This document shows, piece by piece, positions 1-8,570 of a stretch of DNA of 23,571 nt. Source of the DNA: Spirogloea muscicola (taxonomy: Eukaryota; Streptophyta; Zygnematophyceae; Spirogloeales; Spirogloeaceae). Both the position numbers and the translations under genes were made by a program. The notes under the pieces are model-generated. The model had not been told where the DNA came from. It made no database searches and was given only the letters and a program-made list of their open reading frames with translations. The stretch lies in contig WELB01000057.1 in assembly GCA_009602725.1 (NCBI GenBank), positions 466,612 through 490,182 of the forward strand, in the 5' to 3' direction. Position 1 is the first letter of the stretch, and each line of letters starts with the position of its first letter.

Positions 1-1683
1 GCGGCGGCCGCGGCCGCAGCCGCCGACGACGGGGACGGCGGCGCCAGCGGCGGCGCGCGGCGAGCGGCGATGCCGCGCAAGTCGCAGATCCCGTTCGAGG
101 AGGTGGAGAAGGTGTTCGGCCTGCCCATCGCCGAGGCCTGCAACATCCTCGGTCGGCGCCGCGGCTCTAGACTTATACCATAAAATCTAAACCCCTCAAC
201 TCTAAACCCTGATCCTAAAGCCCCTCCTTGGCCTGCCGCTGCAGCGCCCCTTGCTGTGGCCTGGCAACCTTCAGCGAGGCAAGTACCTTCCTCGGGCATG
301 CTGCGCTTGCCGGCTGCTGACCCGCTCCCCTGTTGGCTCTGCCGCTGCGCCGTGCCCCAGGCATGCAGATATGGACGCTCAAGAAGGTCTGCCGCGACAA
401 CGGCTTCCCGCGGTGGCCCTACCGCAAGGTGAGGGGCTGTTGACTGCTGGCCATGCTGAGCTTGCCAAGCTCCGCGGCACCGGCTCCTAGATCTCATTTG
501 GATGAGCGCTCACGCGCGTTCTGCACTTCCTGCTGTGGATTGTGCTTTCAGCTCCAGAAAGGCATGACGATGGAGCAGATCAAGGAAGAGTTTGCCCCAC
601 AAATTGCAGCCGCAAAGGCAAGGAAGGCTGCTGCCGCCGCAGCCCGTCTTGTCCGTGCCGCACCACCACCGCCGGCACCAGCGGCTGCGTCCCAACTTGC
701 CCACATATTGTAAGTCACGTCCAGGCTTACCCTTCTTCCTAAGATCTGAACCCAATTTACGGACTAGTCTCAACTCTTCAGTGGATGTTTTCCATGCTTT
801 CCTACTCAGAGGTAGTGCCCAGTGGATTGCTTTTCCTTGCTGTTTCTTGTCAACCCTCGTGGTGTCAAGGGCCTCATATTGACCTGATTGTGGACATGAG
901 TGGACTAGCCTAATTGTTGTGTGGCCATCAACAGCGTCCAATTCTGCTACTAGCTCTATCTAGCCATCTATCAGATTCTTCATGTAGCTGTAGACATGGA
1001 CGCAGTGGTTGCTGGATGAGAGCTTGCGTTGTGAGCTTGCTGGACGAATCTGTGATCTCAAGGCATGCTGCAAAGCGTCGACTGGAGCTCTGGAGCCCCT
1101 GATCAATGAGGGCTGTGTGATCCGCAGGTCCAATCAAGCATCCCCTGCGCCTCCTCCCTCACCAATGCCCCAGACGCTGAAGGCAAGGTTCAGCCCGCAA
1201 GGATTCCCATATCCATACCCTGTCCCCCTTGCTGCCGCTACCCAGCGAAAGCTGCGCATCGAGGCGACTCGGGCAGGGTGCGCATACCTCTCAGACTTTG
1301 AGCTTGGCTTCCCTGCGGAGGGTCTCGTGAGGACCTTCACCAACAGGTGGTGGGGTACATCAAGTAATTCAGAGGACGTCACAGCAGAGGCGGCCAGCCA
1401 GGATGATGCCAGCGCTGGTGACCTGGACTTGAGCCAAGGCCTCCGACCAAGAAACCAGGATGGAGCTGATGCAATGCTTAGGACTGAGGAAGCGGATCGT
1501 TCCTTGACCTCACTGGCGAGCGCAAAGGGGAGAGCGGCTCACTATAGCAGCTGCCATGCACAGCTAGCTCTGCAAGCCTCTCTGTCCGAGCCTCTAAGTG
1601 CGCGAGAGAGGGCGATCCTGCAATTTGTATTTGGCAATCACTTGCCCACTCAGTCCTGGACGGCATTGAGCACCTCATCATGA
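1..1683 (+). CDS. RWP-RK domain transcription factor (RKD-like), 5' end uncertain or off the window
   Basis: Proposed exons are 1-151, 361-428, 552-709 and 1128-1683; the phases agree and give 310 residues to a TGA at 1681. A Met lies at 70, but the frame stays open, Ala/Gly-rich, to base 1, so the start may lie outside. After the Met the protein reads IPFEEVEKVFGLPIAEACNI, then LKKVCRDNGFPRWPYRK across the first intron. This is the RWP-RK signature, a DNA-binding helix-turn-helix-like domain. Introns fall inside the domain and exactly after RWPYRK. The remainder is Ala/Pro-rich and low in recognisable domains. No GAF or PB1 domain is visible, so it resembles the short RKD/MID-type group rather than NIN/NLP nitrate regulators. 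Known members act in the nucleus in gamete or nitrogen-linked gene control; the role here is inference. The donor at 710 is a perfect GTAAGT overlapping an apparent TAA stop. Confidence 0.85.
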
Positions 1684-2130
1684 CTTACTTACTTGCCCTA
1701 TGTCCGGAGACCGCATTGTTTGCCAGCTCTTCCCAATCACAGTGTACAGCGGTCATGTTTGTGAAGACCTTGTGGCGACGCCCTTGTGCACTACCACTGT
1801 TCACGGCTTTGCAATACTAGCTTACATCTTATCTGCTCCATTTCTCCTGTTACAGTAGGGGCCTGAGTCCTAGTCTTACATCAAAATGCCTGACGCCTTA
1901 GCGCGTTGCACAAGGTTGTCCACCCCACCTCCTTGGTGGCCCTTCCATGCGCCGACGCGTGGGTGCTTAACCGCATGGCAAGCAGATTGAGCAAGCTCTA
2001 TCTTGTATTGTGACCATTGTGACCCGACTGTCAGAGCGAATAACTCTTCCATTGCAGCAACTCCAAGCTCTGCCTTGCTGCGGTAGTCTCGTGTCTAGCT
2101 GTGTGGGTTTAGGCGCCTTCCGGCTCTTTG

Positions 2131-2170
2131 GACCCTGTCCATTCTGTTTGGGCTGGCCTTTCTCAGCCCC
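2131..2170 (+). repeat. Hairpin repeat unit, copy 1
   Basis: A unit of the form (GAC)-TGTCCATTCT-GTTT followed by a GGGCTGG ... CAGCCCC hairpin at 2150-2170. Closely similar units occur at 2541-2580, 2607-2646, 17832-17872 and 18380-18420. Confidence 0.6.
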
Positions 2171-2320
2171 TTGGTTCTGTTTTCGTTTTCTCAGCCCCTA
2201 CCTTCTACGGGAGAGCACTCTTATCCCCCCGTCCATCCAGATGTTTCAACACCAGCACCAGCCTCAGGTCTTCTTCTGCAACCATCTGTAGCAGCAACTC
2301 ACTCCTTTGACAGAAAAGCT

Positions 2321-2490
2321 TCGTGTATTTGAAACAAACGAAGGCCAAAATGGCCAAGTACGAAGGCAAGCTCATCTAATGACGTACATCACCCATAGCA
2401 GATTGACCAGCTCAGTAATCACGGGTCAATACATAAAAGTCGCTAATCGATGCCTGAATACTGAATGGCAGATTCGAAGCCCTTTCTGCT
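2321..2490 (+). repeat. Dispersed ~170-bp repeat, copy 1
   Basis: This block matches 13750-13921 in the same orientation, by eye about four bases in five with a few small indels. Shared landmarks are GTGTATTTGAAACAAACGA near the start, a GGCC-A-TGGCC palindrome, GCTCAGTAA inside a TTGACC/GGTCAA stem, and GTCGCTAATCGATGCCTG near the end. It is not coding in a consistent frame. The other copy abuts a reverse-transcriptase tail, so it may be the 3' end of a non-LTR retroelement. Confidence 0.75.
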
Positions 2491-2500
2491 GCTTTCTTTG

Positions 2501-2705
2501 TGTGCTTTGTTTTCTTAGCGCTTCCTCTGGCCCCTTCTCGTACTCTGTTCATTCTTTCTTGGGCTGGCTTTTCCAGCCCTTCCTCGGCATCTCATTATTC
2601 GGCTTTGGACATTGTCCATTCTTTTTGGGCTGGCTTTGCCAGCCCCTCTCTCTGGGCGAGCCTTCTTTCTCTTTTATGCTCAATGGGCGAGCCCTTCTTC
2701 TTTCT
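2501..2705 (+). repeat. Composite pyrimidine-rich hairpin repeat, copy with two hairpins
   Basis: It starts TGTGCTTTG and runs through TTTCTTAGCGCTTCCTCTGG into two hairpin units. The hairpin at 2561-2579 has GGGCTGG/CCAGCCC arms, and the one at 2627-2645 has a perfect 8-bp stem (GGGCTGGC TTT GCCAGCCC). It ends with CTCAATGGGCGAGCCC at 2679-2694. The same order (TTTCTTAGCG block, hairpin, CTCAATGGGCGAGC) recurs at 18330-18447. Confidence 0.7.
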
Positions 2706-2921
2706 GCCACAACCTGCTTGTGACAGGTCATCCCACTGGCACTAGACTTAGCACGAGGCAGCAGACACTGCCCATCAGTCTCTCCTCCTCCCAGTGTCCC
2801 TCGTTGCAGCCAGAAGTTGTTGGCTGGAGTCGACTGAGCGGCCCAAAAGGGTGCGGGAAGTCCATGACCATCCGCCGCGCGCCTCAGAGAGCCTGACGTC
2901 GATCTGGAACAAGGCCCCTCG

Positions 2922-5900
2922 ATGGCTGCTGCGCTCGGCAAGACCTTCCACGACGGCGACGACGACGTGGAGGTGGTGCTGGCGCTGCCGCCGGGGCCGC
3001 CGGCGGCACGAGCCGCCGACGTGGACGTGGACACCACCGCGACGTCGCTGCAAGTGCGCCTGCGCGGCGAGCCGCTGCTGGACGCCGGGCCGCTCTACGA
3101 GGCCGTGCGGCCAGGCCGGACGACCTGGTACCTCGACGACGGCGGCCGGAGCCTCGTCGTGACGCTGCAGAAGGCCGCGCCGGCCCGCCGGTGGCCCGCC
3201 CTGACGGACCGCGAGGCGCTGGACCTCCGGTTTCCGCCGTCTCCCCCTGCCCAGGCTCCACCAGCCAAGGCCGGCGGAGAAATAGATGGCGGGGCGGCGC
3301 TGGCCGAGCGGGCCAAAGTAGACAGCTTGCTGCGCGCTGCACAGGACGGCAGCCTGCAGGCCTTCAAGGGTGAGCTGCCACAGTTGCCTGGTTATGAGCA
3401 TTGCTGCAGTCATAGATCAAGGAGTTGCATTCAACATCAAAGAGAATAAGTGCAGTTGTCTTACAGCCAGAGTAGAGGCCTTGATGAGATGTCTGCGCAG
3501 GTTAGAGGTTGAGTACCATGAGCTTAAAGGGTATGAAATTAACAGAGACTTACTTCAGTATAAGAGGAAGACTCCAGGACTCCAAGAGTTGACTATGATG
3601 AACTCCAAATGAGCACCCAGCTCTCAGCTGGCAGCTGAATGAGCCACTCAGAGCGGCCATGAAGCTGACAAGCATGATACTGTTGCATGAGCCCCGCCTA
3701 ACATCTTGTCACAATCAAGTGGGTAAGGGGTTTCTTAGGCAGGGTCTGGAACATAGTAGGTCTTTGAGGTTAGGGGTACTCAGAATCTTCAAGCACACAA
3801 ACCTAAGCCTCGGTATCAATCACTTGGCCCCGCAGACGCCATCCAAGCTCTTTGCAGCGAGGGCGATGATGTCGTGGAGACAGTGAGTGGAGTGAAAGAC
3901 GCCAATGGGCGCACCGCGCTCCACTTTGCGGCAGGCCAGGGCCGCACGGACATCCTTGAGCACCTGCTGGACGAGCTTCGCACCCCCGCGGACGTTCCGG
4001 ATGCAGAAGGTAAGCCAAATCATCGTCCTTCGTCAAGCCTCTTCACTTTTAGCCAAAGGCTCACCATACACTAACAGGAATTCCTAGGGAGAGTCAACTG
4101 CTGCTGTCTCACCTCAATTTGTGAGATCCTTCATTGAACCTTAACCTCACTAAAGATCCAGACGCTCTTCAAGACACAAGGCACTGTGAGCTGTTGTGGT
4201 CTGCAATATCCCACGGTCGCTTAGAGTTTCAGATTTAGCATTTAAGGTTTAGGTGTGGTTGCGGTATAGTTGCTTAGGTGATGGAGGAATTCCTTGGATC
4301 CAGGTGATACGCCTCTTATATATGCAGCACGGAATGGGCACGTGGCTGCTGTCAAAGTCCTGCTCGAACACCATGCGGCTGCATCAACAACCAACCCCAA
4401 GTCCGGAGCTTCCGCCATCCATCACGCTGCTGGTTGCGGTCAGCACCCACCCTGTCGCCTCTTGATCTGGTACTAACCTGTTCCCTAGATATCTTACTGG
4501 CGCTTGCATGTTGCTAAGAGTCACTATTGGAGCCCTCAGACCTCTGTCTACATGAGGATGCTTGGCAGGATTGTAGTGATATGTTGCCTCAATTGCCAGG
4601 TGGATTTCAACTTCTGTAAGGAGAAGCCGCAGTTGTGCTTGCAGAGCTCTGATGAGTTTCCACCTGCAGTGCTCTTGCGCAGGCTCCAGAGAGCTGGTTG
4701 AGCTGCTGCTTGACAGGGGAGCTGATGTGAACGCATGCAGCGACGCTGGAAGCCCTCTTCTCTGGGCATGCGGGAACGGGCACGACGATGTTGCAGTTGG
4801 GCTTCTTGACAGGGGTGCTGACTGTAACGTGGTCAACTCGGACTCTGTTAGCGCCCTTCTCACCTCTGCGGCTGCCGGCCACACTGCATTGGTCAAGCTC
4901 CTCCTCTCTGTGAGTCTGGCTTGCCCTTGCGATTCACAGTAGGTTCATGTGGAATCGGAGCATACTATGATGTGACAGGAGATTGCTTCTTGTCCTATTA
5001 GAGTGAGCACCTGAGTGATGTTAAATTATAAAGAAGGACTACACAAGCAGCCATCCCATGGAAGAGCTCAAAGCAGCTACACACAGCAGCGTCCTCAGTT
5101 ACATGCTTATGACATCTTGCTCACATCTGGTTGCACTGTACTGGCAAACCGCAGCATGGGGCAAATCCACGGATAAGAGCCAACGGCGGGGTGACTCCAC
5201 TCCATGTGGCTGCTGAGCAGGGCAACATCGACATTGTGAATGCTCTGCTGGATGCTGGCGCAGATCCCAATGCACTTGATGATGTGGGTTGAGCTCACTC
5301 TTTTACTTACCTTCATCTTTCCTCAGGATACCATAGGCGCAAATTGCACGCTTGTACTGCCCCGCTCTCTACATCAGTATCTGCGTTGAGAGATAGCGGC
5401 ATATGCTTGGCAAGATGCACTGAAAGTTTGCCCTTGCTGACAGCTGGGTCTGGCTGCCCTTCGTCGCTCAGGAGGGCGCTATGCCTGTTACGGCAGCTAC
5501 TGCTCAAGGCTGCACCGAAGTGGTGAACCGGCTCGTTCCTCTGACATCGCCGGAGGGCTTACCTCCAGCATTTTCCTCGGATGCCGTGGTAGAAGGCGCC
5601 CAGTATCCAGCCTTCCAGCAAAGGAGCACCTTGAAGGGTGATGAGAAGCATGTTGACGTGGACGTTGATAGCCCGGCGACCAGCCATCCTCTCACGGTGC
5701 TTCAGCAAATCTTTTGGCTTGCTGGTAAAGAGATCAGTTATTTGAGTGAGCAAGTCTCTGAATGTCCAGCATATAGCCCGAGACTTTGCAAAAAGCAAGA
5801 CCGAGGGACGAAGAGGTGATAAAGTGTTTGCACTAGGTCAGGCAACGTGGAAGAGCAAGACAAAACAGTATGGAAGCCAGAAGTAGTTGAGACACACATT

Positions 5901-7021
5901 GCTGATACTTATTGCCAGCTCAAGCAGGCAGAACTTGCACTGGAGGCCAAGCAGCGGGCAGATGAGGAGTTCAGAAGAAGGAACTTCCAGACAGCCTTGG
6001 ATGCCTACACTCAGGCAGGTCTTCTCGTGAAACTTCTTATGATGACTTTATTGCTCTAGCAATAAAGTGAGCAATGAGCAATGAGCAATGAGCAATGAGA
6101 GCAAGTACCAAATTGTTTGCCGCTGGTGCACCTTCCTATCCTCATTATCATTGATGAGTGCTTGTCAAACGTCAATGAGTGGCAGGCTATTGAGCTTGAT
6201 CCAGATAACGCAACCATATATTCAAACCGGAGCTTGTGCTGGATGAGGCTCAACCAGCCCGAGCAGGCCCTTGCTGACGCCCAGGATGCCAAGAGGTTGC
6301 GGCCTGATTGGTCAAAGGCTGCATACCGTGTCGGCAGGGCCCTTCGGCATCTCTTGGTGAGCTGGCTGTTGTGGCATGCTCATTAGGACGTCTCATGTTG
6401 GCTTTCAGGTACCTCTGATGATGAACATTTTAGACTCTAAGGATTTCCTTTGCATCTTCCAGCAGGTTTGTGTGTTTGCGTTGAGATTGACGTGGTTACC
6501 CACGGAAACATGCACATCTCATCATTACAGTACCCTAGCAAACACGATATCAGTCCTATCATGAAGAGGCGAAGCAGTACAAAACATGTGAACAGGAAAG
6601 GATCTCTTTCAATTGCCATCGATTTTGAAGCAGTAACTGTTCAACAATGCAAGTTCTGGGCACTGTCTTTCTTGCCTGCAGCGTCACGAGGAGGCTGCCA
6701 ATGCCTTCTTTGAGGGAGTGCAGCTTGACCCAGAAAACGTGGAAATGGCTCAGTGCTTTAGGTACACCACACTAATGACTCGGAAGTCATTACATGGCAA
6801 TATTGACATACTATGCTCATTTGCTTATGCAGAAATGTTGGATAGAGTCTGTAGATGTGTTTCCTCTATATCGTCAATGCTTTCTCCTTTTAAGGGGGGA
6901 TGCTGTAGCTCCCTAGACCGAGCTGCTCATACATGCAACTTTACCCTCTTGCAGGGAGGCCGTTGAAGCAGGACGGGCTGCCCATGCCTTTCACGAGGAG
7001 GTCAGCCAGGCAGTCCCCTGA
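2922..7021 (+). CDS. CS (p23-like) - ankyrin repeat - TPR protein, probable Hsp90/Hsp70-linked co-chaperone
   Basis: Proposed exons: 2922-3369, 3836-4009, 4304-4438, 4683-4909, 5155-5283, 5472-5724, 5842-6014, 6186-6356, 6682-6761, 6955-7021. All phases agree; the product has 618 residues. Residues ~12-105 form a CS domain ([45 protein letters not shown]). Residues ~140-400 hold about seven ankyrin repeats, for example [33 protein letters not shown] and [17 protein letters not shown]. Residues ~485-600 hold three TPRs ending in FREAVEAGR. The ankyrin-TPR half resembles Arabidopsis TPR10-type proteins; the N-terminal CS domain is an extra module. CS and TPR domains are both used in Hsp90 co-chaperones (SGT1 has both), so a cytosolic chaperone-scaffold role is inferred. 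The intron at 6015 is GC-AG. Exon 6/7 edges have in-frame alternatives (donor 5638, acceptor 5868). Confidence 0.88.
6015..6185 (+). other. GC-AG intron in the CS-ankyrin-TPR gene
   Basis: The conserved TPR reading YTQ-AIELDP is rejoined only if exon 7 ends in CAG at 6014 and the intron starts GCAGGT. The nearby GT at 6019 leaves the wrong phase and hits a stop. The acceptor is GGCAG at 6185. The intron also holds the 7-bp tandem repeat at 6069. Confidence 0.75.
6069..6099 (+). repeat. Tandem repeat (GAGCAAT)x4
   Basis: Four perfect head-to-tail copies of GAGCAAT, followed by a partial copy, lie inside the GC-AG intron of the TPR region. Confidence 0.9.
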
Positions 7022-7171
7022 TAGTAGATACTGTGAGGTGATGCAACGTTGTTGTGTCTGATTCCAATGCTTGCAAGGCGTGGCAATTGTTGCGGTACAG
7101 CAGGGAGAATAAAGCAGGCACTGCTTTAGGGTGCACAAAACTCCTTGATATGGTCTCTCATGGCTACAGCC

Positions 7172-8048
7172 TCAACGTCCCTTCAATGCGGCATATGTGA
7201 AGCAGAAGTAAGCAGCTTCTGAGATCTCAGAGGCACTTGCAATATTAGTGAGATAAAAGCAAGGGTACACCGACCTGGTAGCAGTGAAGCTGAAGCTGAA
7301 GCTGAGGGGCAGTGCAGAGCATAAACAGCTGATACTATCAGTATGCAGGCAGATCTCTCATTGAGGCAGAGGTGCAACTTGCTGCTAATCGAATGCACAG
7401 TAGACCAGGGCTGGGGCAAGGTGAGGTATGGGAACGGCTGGAGCAAGTGGTGGATGCAAGGGCCATGAGAGGCCACTCACATTGTCAAAGGCGGCTTCCT
7501 CTGCTTTGCTGAGTGTCGGGGACCCAACTCCCAACATACTCTTGTAGACGATAAGTGCCACTACTTGGAGCAGTGTCACCTCCCGGGTGCAGAGCTTATT
7601 AGGCGGCATCCCTTAGCAATGCTGGTGGCCTTCGGTGCTCCGGAATATCTTGCCATGGTCAGCCAAAGCTGGACTGTACCTCTGCTGCTGCTGGATGGAT
7701 GGACCTGCAAAAGCGTAATTCACTCTCATCAGTCAGCCCTACTACGTCCTACAAGGAGGAGGCGATGGCTGTGATTGGAAAGGGGCTCTGTCAAAGGGGG
7801 TGAGGGCTGTGCGAAGCCAGCACAGAAGTTGTGGACAAAGTCTGAAGGCCCGACTGGCGCTAAGACCACACAGCCATGCAAGTAGATGCAGCGACTGGGA
7901 GCTTAGTAACCCCAACGCAGGGCTGTGAAACGCCAGCTCGACTGACTGAACGTGTAGTGAACGCTGCTGGCCAGTAGCCAAGATCGATGAATGCCTACGA
8001 GCTCCGCAGTGCGTTGGCCAGGGAGGGCTTCTCGCCATTGATCACTCG
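7172..8048 (-). CDS. Small predicted membrane protein, product unrecognised, 5' end unresolved
   Basis: Four short minus-strand exons join in phase: 8048-7999, 7704-7680, 7579-7481 and 7225-7172, with a TGA stop at 7174-7172. They encode at least 75 residues: RVINGEKPSLANALRSS, then SIHPAAAE, then VTLLQVVALIVYKSMLGVG...SKAEEAAFDN, then ISEAAYFCFTYAALKGR. The acceptor before exon 8048 is excellent (TTTTCTCCCCCAG), and the donor after 7481 is GTGAGT. One hydrophobic stretch (TLLQVVALIVYKSML) could span a membrane, and the C-terminal FCFTYAAL stretch could be a second short one. The first exon is unclear. One phase-compatible candidate is 8493-8410, starting MSRARPW and ending at a GAG|GTGGCA donor. 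I do not recognise the family. The gene lies tail-to-tail with the CS-ankyrin-TPR gene and head-to-head with ATG9. Confidence 0.45.
7285..7302 (+). repeat. Short tandem repeat (TGAAGC)x3
   Basis: Three perfect hexamers lie in the last intron of the proposed minus-strand small gene. Confidence 0.8.
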
Positions 8049-8159
8049 CTGGGGGAGAAAAGAATCTGATGTCAAGCCAGAAGTGGATGGTCTGTAAGAA
8101 CTCCGCACAACGGTAGTGCCTAGTGTGATCCGTCAATGAGCATATTGGGAAACAGAGTC

Positions 8160-8196
8160 TCCCCTGCCCAGCACCGGCCCCTTGGCCCGCAAGCGT

Positions 8197-8230
<34 letters not shown>

Positions 8231-8560
8231 TAGGGCGGCGGCGGCTAGGGCGGCGGCGGCGGGAAGGGCGGCGGAGGTGGCGGTGGCCATGACCATGGGG
8301 CCCCGGAGCGCAGGACGCGGCTGCGCGGCGGCGCTTCGGGACCTCCCGGGCCGTCTCTGGTGTGCGCCGCCGCAGAGCAGCCGCTTCGCGCCGCGCCGCG
8401 CCTTGCCACCTCCGCCGGCGAGGCGCGGCCCTCGGCCTCGTGGCCGCAATTTCGGCGCTCCTGGCGGCGCCGCCATGGCCTTGCTCTTGACACGCCTCCA
8501 TCCTGTCATCGCCGTTAGCAGGCTGCCCGGCGGAGCCGCGCCCTGAGGAGCCGGCCGCCG
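8160..8560. promoter_or_regulatory. GC-rich island with CGG runs between divergent genes
   Basis: This very GC-rich stretch precedes the ATG9 start and covers the likely 5' end of the minus-strand small gene. It includes an uninterrupted GGC/CGG run near 8192-8228 and further broken runs to about 8285. Long frames on both strands here are Ala-, Arg- or Pro-only and look like shadows of composition. A shared (bidirectional) promoter is an inference from position. Confidence 0.4.
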
Positions 8561-8570
8561 TGGCGCGAGC

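Larger units (their letters stand above)
1684..2921. other. Intergenic region with dispersed repeats
   Basis: This stretch lies between the RWP-RK stop and the next start. I see no supported gene. Bases 1684-2120 look like 3' untranslated or unique spacer DNA. From about 2131 it is largely pyrimidine-rich on the + strand and carries the hairpin repeat, the ~170-bp repeat and the CTCAATGGGCGAGC motif listed separately. From about 2750 GC content rises towards the start of the next gene. Confidence 0.6.

Noticed and set aside
178-232. Telomere-like TAAACCC/CCCTAAA pieces in the first RWP-RK intron
   Set aside because: Only two or three imperfect units, irregularly spaced; not a convincing interstitial telomere array.
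2440-2500. tRNA-derived SINE reading of the ~170-bp repeat from its B-box-like GCTTCGAATCT
   Set aside because: No convincing A box at the right distance, and the other copy has lost the B-box-like sequence.
2500-2745. Possible protein family encoded by the hairpin repeats (shared peptides in both loci)
   Set aside because: Reading frame is not kept between copies, and similarity follows the DNA stem and pyrimidine tracts rather than codons.
2549-3413. Minus-strand frames of 152-212 codons antisense to the CS domain exon
   Set aside because: Shadows of a GC-rich coding exon; the + strand frame has a clear CS domain.
3370-3612. 80-codon open frame within intron 1 of the CS-ankyrin-TPR gene
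   Set aside because: It begins at the splice donor but is out of phase with exon 1, and it has no recognisable motif; an open stretch of this length is expected by chance.
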